In this document: positions 33,400 to 43,182 of the stretch, piece after piece
Layout: every line of letters begins with the position of its first letter
Numbering within the stretch: position 1 is the first letter of the stretch
From: Nymphalis io
Taxonomy: Eukaryota > Arthropoda > Insecta > Lepidoptera > Nymphalidae
DNA: 64,000 bases
NCBI RefSeq assembly: GCF_905147045.1
Contig: NC_065913.1
Location: 6,684,001 to 6,748,000 of the forward strand
Reading direction: 5' to 3'
Position numbers and translations under genes: made by a program
Notes under the pieces: model-generated
Database searches by the model: none
What the model was told of the DNA's origin: nothing
Seen by the model: only the letters and a program-made list of their open reading frames with translations

Positions 33400-34292
33400 A
33401 AGGAAATTAACGTCCTAACCAAATGAAATTACAATTATTAAAATCAAAATTAATGATGTTCACCTTTTTGCCGTCCACTGCTCAACGAAAGCCATCATAT
33501 CGAAGCATAGAACGCCAACCATCCCAATCTTGGGCAGTCCGCATCCATCCCGTATCTGCCACCTTTTTTAAATCGTCGGTCCATCTTGTCACAGGGCGTC
33601 CTACGTTTGCTTAAGGTGGTCTCCACTGTAACACGTGTCAGCTACATCGGCCATCAATGCGCCTGGAGACATGACCAAGCCACTTCCACTTCAGCGAGCT
33701 AATTCTACGCGCGATGTCGGTGACTTTAGTTCTCTGGCGAATGTCCTCATTTCGGATTCTATCTGCCAGAGAAACCCTAAGCATCGCGCGTTCCATTGCT
33801 CGCTGAGCCTTAAATTTGTGGACGCACTGATTAAAGACCCTGGTCTTAAGCGACTGTGGGATCGACGATTCAAAAATATGACGTAACCTCCCGAATGTCG
33901 CCCAACCCAAACGTATTCTTCTTTTAGCCTCCTTCTCAAAGTTGTGCTGGCCAAGTTGTATAGTTTGGCCCAGGTAGATATATTCCTGCACAACTTCAAG
34001 TGGAGAGCCATTTACGACCACTGGTCTTCTCAATGTTCATCCAGAGACCTACTTGTAGAATCGCTTAGGTTGTTTAGCATCTCCTCCAAATCCTGCAGAG
34101 TCTCCGCCATGATGACAATGTCGTTGGCAAATCGCAGATGTGTAATGAGTTATCCATTTATATTAATGCCGCGTCCGTTCCAATCGAGTGTCTTGAAGAC
34201 GTCCTCCAATGCATTGGTAAAAAGTTTCGGTGAGATTATATTCCCCTGTCTTACCCCACGATGCAATTGGATCATCACACTAATAAAATGAT
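33400..34292 (-). mobile_element. RTE-type LINE reverse-transcriptase remnant
   Basis: Minus-strand frames give RxxRQGxIISPKLF-like and DIVIMAETLQDLEEMLNNL blocks (34260-34080), EYIYLGQTIQLGQHNFEKEAKRRIR in part (33990-33910), RAMLRVSLADRIRNEDIRQR (33800-33740) and SSLKWKWLGHVSRRIDGR, then a Trp-rich tail to 33440. Frameshifts and a deletion are present; inactive. Confidence 0.8.
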
Positions 34293-34330
34293 CAAATATA
34301 AAATTATTTAATCATTTTATTAGTATGATG
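34273..34330. repeat. 20-bp inverted repeat (one mismatch) at an RTE LINE breakpoint
   Basis: 34273-34292 CATCACACTAATAAAATGAT pairs with 34311-34330 at 19 of 20 positions; the left arm overlaps the end of the LINE remnant. Confidence 0.75.
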
Positions 34331-34575
34331 ATTTATTAATTAAAAACACTATTTGCATTAAATAACGCAATAGTGTTAATGTAGTTTTGTTTTATTTTAT
34401 ATTGTAGAGACGTCATCGATTCTTAAGATACTGACAGCCATCCATTTATTTATTTATTTTATTTAACACTTTTTGCACAACATATACATAAAATGAAAGA
34501 AGTAGGAAACAATCAAAGAAAAAGAAAATAAAAATGGTGCGCAAAGGCGGTCTTATCGCTTATAGCGATATTTAA

Positions 34576-34690
34576 CAGACAATATATATATATATTATAT
34601 AATATATATATATATACTATATAATTATTATATAGCATATACATATTATGTATAATTATAGAGTATAAAATTATATATAGATAAATTATA
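34576..34690. repeat. TA-rich low-complexity tract
   Basis: TATATATATA and TATAATTATTATATAG-type runs within the 3' UTR region of the split minus-strand LINE. Confidence 0.75.
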
Positions 34691-34774
34691 AACCACATAC
34701 TATTTCATACATACATACATACCTTACTTGGAAATGGACAAATAATAGCTCTTCAAGCGGTATTTAAAAATTAT

Positions 34775-37700
34775 CCGTGCAGTGACGGAGAAAGAATACA
34801 TTTCACTGCCCCTCTCTTTCCCATGGGTGTCGTAAGAGGCGACTAAGGGATATCTGAGCGACCATCTGCTCATCTGGTGGTAGGATGCTAACATCCGCCT
34901 GGCTTGTTACCACCGTACGCATGGTGAAAAACTCGTGAAGTGGCTTGCAGCTGCGTTTCGAGGTCAGCCAGCGTACAGCCAGTTCCCGAGCGAGTATTGC
35001 CGCGACGGGTGTTGGTCCAGTGGAGAAGGCTGTTGAACCAATGCCGGGGGAAACTGTATTGACCTGCCGGACAGGAAGACCTGAAGAAACGGCTGTTCCG
35101 CTGGCCGCCCGTGGCATAGTACAGGGGCCCGAGCGTGTCTAACCAGCTCGTGAGGCTGCCCCACCAGGCCACGCATAATCTCGGGGTGGACCGTCGTGCC
35201 GGTTGGTGACCGGAAGGTGGGGTCCCGGCGGCCACTTCCGGGGGGGTTCGGGGGCCCTTCCGTCCGGCGGATCAGTATATTTTCCCTTTTGGCAACCATT
35301 TGGGAAAACACGCCTCCATACTTTGCCCATCCCTATCGTGGCAATACGTCGCTCACTTCACGTCTCTTTTCCTTATTTTTCCAAATGGTAGCGCAACTAA
35401 GAAATAACGGTCGTTCAGCGGTGCACACCCCCACCATACCCACGCTGTTTGAGGTCGAGTTCTCTAACATCCGAGGACTCCACGCTAACCTCAACGCTGT
35501 CCACCACCATCTCGAGACAGCACGGCCAGCAGTGTTGTTTCTCACGGAGACGCAAATACTCCGCCCTGCCGACACCAGCTACCTTAACTATCCCGGCTAC
35601 ATGCTTGAAGAATCTTTCAAAGCGAAAGCCGGAGTATGCTTGTTCGTCAGGGCGGAATACCACTACTGGATCTTCTGCTGACTTCTCACCCGGTGGAATA
35701 TCAGGTTGTGGTTCAAGCTCCACTTGGTTCTTCGGATCACGGCCTTATATCTACCAAAGTGCCACAGGCCAAGCTGCCGCCATCAGCGGTATGCAAACGT
35801 CGCGTTTGGCACTATAAGTCGGCAGATTGGGACGGTATGCGCGATTACTATGCGTCAGTCCCTTGGAAGGAACGTTGCTTCAGTGGGAATGACCCGACAG
35901 CTAGTGCCGCTGCTGTTGCTGATGAGATCATGTTAGGAATGGAATACTACATTCCTAGCTCAGATCTCATCAGTAGGGGTACGCGTAACCGTAGGTTCAC
36001 TCGTGAATGTGCCGACGCTGTATCATCTAAGCACGTGGCATATCGCGCGTGGATCAACGGCTGCGTTAGCGGGGCATCTAACATTGACTCACTGATAGCA
36101 AACTACAATAAAAATTCCAAGTCCTGTAGGAAGGCATACACGAGAGCGGATGCACAGCGCATTGTACAGATTGGTCATGACCTTATTTCGCATCCTAGGG
36201 GCTCCCGTTGCTTCTGGCGTCTGACCAAGTCTGTGCAAAACAATTTCTGCCAACCTTCGCTGCCACCGCTCAGAAATCCGGACGGATCGCTAGCTCACAG
36301 TCCGCAGGAGAAAGCCGACCTCCTGGCTAAACTCTTTGCCGACAACTCTGTGATCGATGATTGTAGTGCGCTGCCATCAACAATACCTTCATGTGGCCAC
36401 ACGATGCCTGACATCAAAATCAGGCAACGTGATGTGCGTGCGGAGCTGCAATCACTTGATATACGGAAAGCTAGCGGTCCCGATGGAATACCAGCCATAA
36501 TGCTGAAGAAGTGCGCGGCGGAGCTGTCTATTGTGTTAACGCGCCTGTTCCAACTTTCTCTTTCTTCGGGATGTGTGCCGGAGGCTTGGAGAAGAGCTAA
36601 TGTGCAAGCGGTTCCCAAAAAAGGGGATCGGTCTGACCCGGTAAATTATTGACCAATAGCTATCACCTCAGTACTTCGTAAGGTGATGGAACGGATTCTA
36701 AACAATCAACTGATCCATTACCTAGAAGATCACAGTCTAATTAATGATCGTCAGTAGTAGGGTTTCGACCAAAACGGTCCACAGGTGATCTTCTAGCGTA
36801 CGTAACCCACCTCTGGGGTGAAGCTATCGACAAGCAAGGAGAATCGTTGGCTGTCAGCCTCGATATCTCCAAGGCTTTCGACAGGGTCTGGCACAGAAGT
36901 CTTCTCTCCAAGCTACCGGCCTATGGTCTGCCTGCTCAGCTATGCACCTGGATTGCCAGCTTCCTACACAAGCGTAGCCTTCGTATTTTAGTAGATGGTT
37001 GCGCTTCACAATTCTATGTACTGAATGCTGGGGTCCCCCAGGAATCTGTGCTATCTCCCACACTCTTTCTTTTGCATATCAATGATATGCTCTCTCTTGG
37101 GAACATACATTGCTATGCAGACGATAGTACAGTGCATGGTGGATACCACGGACGCGCAGTGGCTGGGCGGGCGGAAACTGAGGAGAGGCGGGAGAATCTT
37201 GTCATTGAACTCGATAGGACGTTAGAGCTCATCGCCAAATGGGGTTCTGATAATCTTGTTGAGTTTAATGCCAAGAAAACACAGGTATGCGCTCTCACAG
37301 CGAAAAAGTCACCATTTTACCCTCATCCCTCCCTCTGTGGCGCACCGCTGATGATACAAAGCAAAATCGCCATGCTGGGGATGGACGTTCGCTGCGACCT
37401 TAGTCTAAGGGATTACATCGAGGCTATTATAAAAACAGCTTCACGGAAACTCGGAGTTCTGAACAAGGTGCGGCGTTTTTTCACGCCACAACAACCGTGC
37501 CTGTTATACAAAACACAGGTACGGTCTTGCGTTGAATATTGCTCGCATCTTTGGGATGACTCCGCTAAGTACCTACTGGAGGCCTTGGACCGGTTGCAGC
37601 GACGTGCAGTATGCATTATTGGTGACGTAAAGGTCACAAACACCCTTGAACCTTTACAATTGCGTCGCGAGATAGAAGCACTGAGCGCTTTCTATCGACT

Positions 37701-38082
37701 GTATCACGGCGAGTGCTCTGAGGAATTATTCTCTCTAATTCCTGCTTCCCCCTTCCTTCTTAAGTCCACGCGAGCTGGTTCTCGATGTCACCGCCTAACT
37801 GTGACATCAATTCCATTGCGCACAAAGAAATTTGGCAACTCCTTTCTTTGTCGCACTACCAAAAAATGGAATTCCTTACCAGCTCACGTGTTCCCCTCCT
37901 CTTACAACCCGGGTTCCTTCAAATGAGGCGTTAAGAGGCATCTTGCGGGTCGGCAAGGCGGGGACGGCTAGTATCGAACATTCTTCCCGACTGTACTGGC
38001 CGTCATCGCGTTTGGACTCTACTACCACTTACCATCAGGTGGCGTAGAGTCATTTGCCATCCCGGCGCATATAAAAAAAAAA
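34775..38082 (+). mobile_element. CR1/jockey-type LINE, near full length, copy 2
   Basis: Second copy of the 17785-21447 family, highly similar to it. It lacks about 360 bp of the endonuclease domain: the reading jumps near 35655 from the CLFVR block to the LLTSHPVEYQ block. The reverse transcriptase remains in two long frames: 35636-36652 (ASGPDGIPA, RANVQAVPKKGDRSD) and 36847-37926 (SLDISKAFDRVWHRSLL, CYADDSTVHGG). The expected PQGSV is PQESV here, and the catalytic YADD is intact. Poly(A) at about 38073-38082. It is inserted into a minus-strand LINE. Confidence 0.9.
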
Positions 38083-39106
38083 TACTCAATGAATTCGACT
38101 GCCGAATATCTGTAGGTAGTGCATTCCAAAGTTTGATGGTTTTTGCAGTAAAAGAGTTACTGTAGGTTTGTGTCCGGCTGCAGGGGGTAACTAGTTTATT
38201 ATTATCCGAAGAACGCAGGTTGTGTGCGCTATCGCAACCAAGAAATTTAAAGCGTTCTTTAAGGTAAGATGGTGTGTGATCGATATAAAGAATAGAGTAA
38301 AGAAGAGATAAGGCGTGTTGATTTCTTCGTAGTCTGATTGGCAGCCACTTTAACTGAGACCGATACTCAGAGACATGATCAAACTTTCGCAGGCCAAAAA
38401 TAAATCTTATGGATATATTTTGCAGCTGTTCTAATTTATTTAGGAGGTCTTCAGTTAAATCCATGTAGCAGACATTAGCATAGTCCAGTATTGGTAAGAG
38501 GAACGTATTAGCTAAGCTGATTTTTGTCTTGATAGGCAATAGGCTTTTCCATCGCCTTAAAAAACCAATGATAGCGAAAATCTTACGACTCATTTCAGCA
38601 ATTTGAGGTACCCAGGAAAAGGAAGCATCAAGAAGTAGTCCAAGATTTCTAACAGTCTCTTGCATGTGTAATATTTGGCCCTCAAATAAGATTGGAGGTA
38701 GATGTTTATCTTGGACCCTCGTCAGAAGCTTATGACTACCAAATATAGCCACTTGCGACTTGCTCGGGTTCACTTTGAGACTGTAAGATTTACACCATCC
38801 AGATATCTTTGCCAAATCATGATTCAAGGTTGCAGCTGCCTCATCGATACTGTCTAAAGGAGCGGTAACGTAAATTTGTAGATCATCAGCATATAGATGA
38901 TAAGAAGAGGAAATAAGTGAATCCATGTATATAATATTTAATAACTTTCGTCTAATTAAAATTTAAAATAAATACGGAACCCTAATTCACTTATTGATAA
39001 TGAAGACAAAGTTGATAATAACAGACGAAAAAAAAGCAGTTTAATTTTAGATTAAGAATCGGTAGGAGCATTTTTAAGACAAATTCTTAAAAAAAAAATT
39101 TACAAA

Positions 39107-39985
39107 ATGCGAAGTGAACTTATATTTTCGTTATTTGCCATAATAATAATCGAAGCAAAAATAACTATAAACGTAACGGCGGGAAAAAATGCATCAGACG
39201 TTGAAATAAATTATTCTGGCTATGATTTAGATATTATCGGCGATAAAGAAATTGAACTCTTCAATATCAACAAGATCAATTTAAAAAAAGCCGTAAAGAA
39301 CAAATACAACATGCTGCCACGTGATGTCTTCTTAAAAAGTCCAACCCCATGGGGTGATTTATACAAAACGTATAATTGGGAACAAGTATCGAGATTATTA
39401 AAAGTAAAATCTGCAAGATTAAAAGAAAGCACCGTAAAATCAATGGTGGTTCTATCTCAAGACTTCGAAAACAAATCGAATGTCACGATAAAAGCAAACG
39501 CGGGGATAAGTCAAACTGTTGAAAATACAATTTCAACGACTTGGTCCAGAAATAAGGAGACAACAGTCTCCCAAGACATAGAATATGATCTGAATGTAAT
39601 CTTAGCTAAAATATCCGGAACTACGAGTTTCTCGTACAGTTCCAGCGTCGGTAAGAGCGAAGAAAAGTCAGAAACGGTGACAATTGGTACAACGACAAAT
39701 GTAGAAACAGAATTACAACCAGGACAAGCAGTAACAGCAGTTCTGTCAGCGAATCGATATAATTTGGAAATTGAAGTTTTATATGAGGTAACACTTAGGG
39801 GTAATGTTGCGGTGAATTTTAGAAAGGCGTACAACGGTCACCACTTTTATGGGCCGTCAATTAAAAGTATCTTAATGAGCGGTGGATTAAACACTGAAGT
39901 AACAGTTACGGAAATTATTAAATTGGGCCTTTACACTGATGGTTCGCTGAAAGTGTACGATAAAGTTACAGGGTTGCCAGTATAA
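39107..39985 (+). CDS. secreted spherulin-2A / ETX-MTX2 (aerolysin-like) family protein
   Basis: Intact single-exon ORF of 292 aa. Residues 1-17 form a signal peptide, so the product is secreted. Features: FLKSPTPWGDLY (76-87), an extended alternating Ser/Thr-rich segment (about 134-202) of the kind that forms the amphipathic beta-hairpin in ETX-MTX2/aerolysin-fold proteins, a turn LQPGQAV (203-209), and a C-terminal beta-rich region with GHHFYGP (244-250) and YTDGSLKVYDKVTG (276-289). Spherulin-2A-like and follicle yolk-type proteins of moths are the closest relatives I recall. Roles proposed for such insect proteins include egg or epithelial storage and defence; none can be assigned here. 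An AATAAA lies only about 10 bases after the stop, so the 3' UTR is probably short or uses a later signal. It is divergently oriented from its paralogue at 31772-32719. Confidence 0.85.
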   Translation: MRSELIFSLFAIIIIEAKITINVTAGKNASDVEINYSGYDLDIIGDKEIELFNINKINLKKAVKNKYNMLPRDVFLKSPTPWGDLYKTYNWEQVSRLLKVKSARLKESTVKSMVVLSQDFENKSNVTIKANAGISQTVENTISTTWSRNKETTVSQDIEYDLNVILAKISGTTSFSYSSSVGKSEEKSETVTIGTTTNVETELQPGQAVTAVLSANRYNLEIEVLYEVTLRGNVAVNFRKAYNGHHFYGPSIKSILMSGGLNTEVTVTEIIKLGLYTDGSLKVYDKVTGLPV

Positions 39986-40009
39986 TAAATAACACATTTT
40001 TAAATTAAT

Positions 40010-40639
40010 TAAAAGTTTATTATTAAGAATTGTTTTTATTAAATTATGTTTTCAATATAATAATAATATTAACATAATAATATTAACATTCCCGTATTAT
40101 ATATTATATAGCAAAAATGAAGATTAAGTAGATGTTATTAATTCATAAATTGATTAAAATATTTAATAGCAATTACGTTGTTTCTAGTGATTTCCCATCT
40201 TCTTTGCTAGGCGTATATTATAACTTTTTATGCTAAAGTTAAGTCATAAAACTATCCTTTTCTGTTCTACTTTGAATACTGAATTTTATTTCTTGTAAAG
40301 CCTCAATATCGTGATTATCTCGACCCAAGTATTGAACTTAAGACACCGGGAACCATCAACCAAGCAAGGTTTTCGAATGTAGATTCTACCGAGAAGAACC
40401 GTCAAGAAATTCAGTAGTTAATATTTTTCGACAATCAATTTAAATACAATTGAATTATTATTTATCCTGCATGGAAATACTAAATAATATTGAGTTTATT
40501 TTATATTTATTGAGTTATACGCCTTATTAATAAAAATTTTATTCACATATGATTTAAATTTATTAATTGGCAAAGTTAATATTTGAGATAAAATATGAAC
40601 TCGATGCACACGTCTATATTTAAAACAATATACTTCATG
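40010..40639. other. AT-rich intergenic sequence
   Basis: Downstream of the plus-strand spherulin-like gene; AATATTAACAT direct repeat near 40070, otherwise nothing seen. Confidence 0.4.
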
Positions 40640-40870
40640 ACAATCGAAATTTTGTGGTACCCTAGATGACCTTGCTCTTAATCGATATGTTTTTGGGAAA
40701 GCGCACGCATGTTAGAAGGGGGGAGGGTAACCTTTATCCTTTCTTAGGGACCAAGCTTGCTTTCTACCAAATTTCATCAAAACCTCTCAGTGGTTTAGCC
40801 GTAAAAGCGTAACAAATAGACAACGTTGCTTTTGAATATTAATAGATTTAGTAATGAAGCAATCAATTTT
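40640..40870 (-). mobile_element. Helitron-like lepidopteran repeat
   Basis: Reverse relative of 12545-12755: TACCAAATTTCATCAAAACC, CAGTGGTTTAGCCGTAAAAG. Confidence 0.45.
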
Positions 40871-41194
40871 TTTTTATATTTATACGATCACTTAGCAAAT
40901 AAATGAAATACTTTATATTTATAGATAAAATGCGGTTAATTTTAATAATTATGACTTACGCCACTTTGCCAACATTCTCCGGTATATAAGTACGCATAGA
41001 AAATGAAATTTTATTTCATCTTTGTAGATGTCGTTGAAGCTGTACCTATGGTATTTACTTAATTTTATTTGACGTCTTGCAATCACTATTGACTCGCTGT
41101 TATTATTACTATTTAATGCTCAATTGACTAGGTCCAAAAAGGTGCTGTCAATAGAAAAAAAAATTCGTCTATCTTCACAATATTTTTTACAATG

Positions 41195-41350
41195 TTCATA
41201 GACATTGGCATTGTAAATAATATTAACCATGATGTAAGAAAAATCACCCGCAATCTCAGGAACTTACAATAAGATTTTCTGTCCACTGTGCTTGGTTACA
41301 CGGGCTCACTTAGCCATGAAACTAGAACAAAACAATACTTATTAATTAGT
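41195..41350 (-). mobile_element. SINE family A, old copy
   Basis: Reverse copy recognisable by ATAGACATTGGCATTGTAAA, ACCATGATGTAAG and GGGCTCACTTAGCC. Confidence 0.6.
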
Positions 41351-41689
41351 GTTGTTGTGTTTTTATTTCCTTACATAGAAATTTTAGTTATAATTTATAT
41401 ATATATTTAAGGCCTACATATAAATAATCCTTATGTAAATAAATATTGCTTACGTAGTATAATCGTATTGTGATACGATGGCTTAATATTTTAACGACAC
41501 ATAAATACATTAAGATGCAATGGTTGTACACGTGAATCTTAACAGAAGATCGTCAGTTCAAATATGGAAAAAGAATAATATTAAAGGCTTAAGGTTTTAA
41601 TAAGTATCTGCTCACTTGGCTTCGGCCAGTGAGTACGACGTTAATCCCGGTTCTAAGCCGAGCTGTTAAGAATGACTAAATAATAATAA

Positions 41690-41955
41690 TAATATCCTGG
41701 GACATTTTTCACACACGGCCATCTGATCCCAAATTAACAGCTTGTACAGAGCTTGTACTATGGAAACCAGACAACTGATATACTACATATACTATTTTTC
41801 TTTTTGTAAATACATACTTATATAGATAATTACACCCAGACTCAGGACAAACAGACATGTTCATGCACACAAATATCTGCACTGGGTGGGAATCGAACCC
41901 ACAACCTTGGGCGTGAAAGGCAAGCATCCACAAACCACGCCAACCGACTCGTCAA
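41690..41955 (-). mobile_element. SINE family C
   Basis: Reverse copy from AATATCCTGGGACATTTTTC to CACGCCAACCGACTCGTC. Confidence 0.85.
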
Positions 41956-42346
41956 AAGAATGATTAATTTAGTTCAACTTGTATTTTTATTTTAATAATC
42001 TCGTAGTCAGCGCTCAAACATCCTGAACCTGCCTGTATCGGATGAAATTCTATCACGTGTGTACCCACTAATCCGCGTTGGAACTTCATGTTGGAATAAG
42101 CTCCAAACCAAAAAACGAGAGATGTCTTTTAGCAGAGGAAACCTTACTATATATTAACTTACTAAATGAAAAGATAAATAAGCAATACTAATTTAATTTC
42201 TTGGATATTAGAAGTGTTTCGTTTTACTATCCCTTTTTAACTAATCAACGTTTTGTTTGCTATCTGCGATATCACAAATTACTTAAAATACGAACAATCT
42301 AGTGTGTCTTTACAAATTAACATGTATTATCTATTTAATCTATTTA

Positions 42347-42349
<3 letters not shown>

Positions 42350-42388
<39 letters not shown>

Positions 42389-42395
42389 AAAATTA

Positions 42396-42446
<51 letters not shown>
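42350..42446. repeat. TA microsatellite (two blocks)
   Basis: (AT)n at 42350-42385 and 42402-42446 separated by AAAAATTAAATAA; intergenic, about 520 bp upstream of the pro-resilin-like TATA box. Confidence 0.9.
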
Positions 42447-42452
<6 letters not shown>

Positions 42453-42536
42453 TTGCTGTTGTTAACTGTTTAAATCTTAATAATTATTATTTATAATTTA
42501 CAAAATTGCTTATTTACTGTCATACATGAATTAGTT

Positions 42537-42640
42537 TTAAGTGGAAACTTGATTGGTGTGTAATCGAGTTAATTTGTTGTATAATGTATGTGGTGTATAC
42601 TGTTTGTTTCCCAAATATAATAAAAATAAAATAAAATATT
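42537..42640 (+). mobile_element. 3' tail of the YLDD retroelement family
   Basis: TTTAAGTGGAAACTTGATTGG followed by TGTTTGTTTCCCAAATA and an AATAAAATAAA tail; only about 100 bp is present. Confidence 0.5.
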
Positions 42641-42968
42641 CTTCGTAAATATATAAATACTTTTTAGTGTATGTACTTATTAAGATCAAGAGCAAAGCCG
42701 CAAAGCGATAATCGTGAAGCACTTATGCACGCAATACTAATGTTGTATTATACTCAAACTATCGATTTATTTGAACAATAGCACATCTGGTTCAGTCAGT
42801 GTCGACATATGAAGGCTTTAACACAATCAAATCATTGTAAATTAAACCAAATTTGTAATCTATTTAGACTTTAATGTAATGCAATACAAGTGGAATTCCC
42901 TTAGCAATTATTTTATAGGATGTATCTTTAAGTTTGTCAAGGAGATGGTATCGTAGAATTGGATCTAG

Positions 42969-43004
42969 TATAAATAGTGGGATGAGCTTGGGGTAACATC
43001 ATTC
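42969..43004 (+). promoter_or_regulatory. core promoter of the pro-resilin-like gene
   Basis: TATAAATA at 42969-42976 and ATCATTC initiator at 42998-43004, 29 bp apart start to start. Transcription probably begins near 43000, giving a short non-coding first exon. Confidence 0.65.
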
Positions 43005-43182
43005 AAGTATCGCTTGCATATTAGTTACTATCACTCAAAAAGGGTAGGTTATTATTTAAGTACAAAAAAATATATCTAATATTAATCTAGTGTTTTTATT
43101 AAGAATAATATATTTGAAATTGTTATTTATTGTTTATTAAATAATATATTTTATGATTACAGGTTTAATTTGACATTAGAAA

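Larger units (their letters stand above)
34440..38945 (-). mobile_element. 5'-truncated jockey-type LINE, split by the CR1-like LINE
   Basis: Minus-strand coding from 38926 down to 38083 (YADDLQIYV, KVNPSKSQ, LPILDYANVCY, KLWNALPTDIRQ), ending at NSLSIF. After the inserted element, the frame resumes at 34774 downward with FKYRLKSYYLSISK and a stop. The 3' UTR then runs to a TTTA-repeat tail at about 34441-34460. The catalytic YADD is at the 5' end of what remains; everything upstream is lost. Confidence 0.8.

Noticed and set aside
34803..35330. Minus-strand ORFs of 60-115 codons, mirrored at 17813-18341
   Set aside because: Antisense readings of the GC-rich 5' region of the two CR1-like LINE copies.
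42350..42446. Alternating TA tracts considered as a possible origin or matrix attachment site
   Set aside because: Simple microsatellite; nothing else nearby supports such a role.
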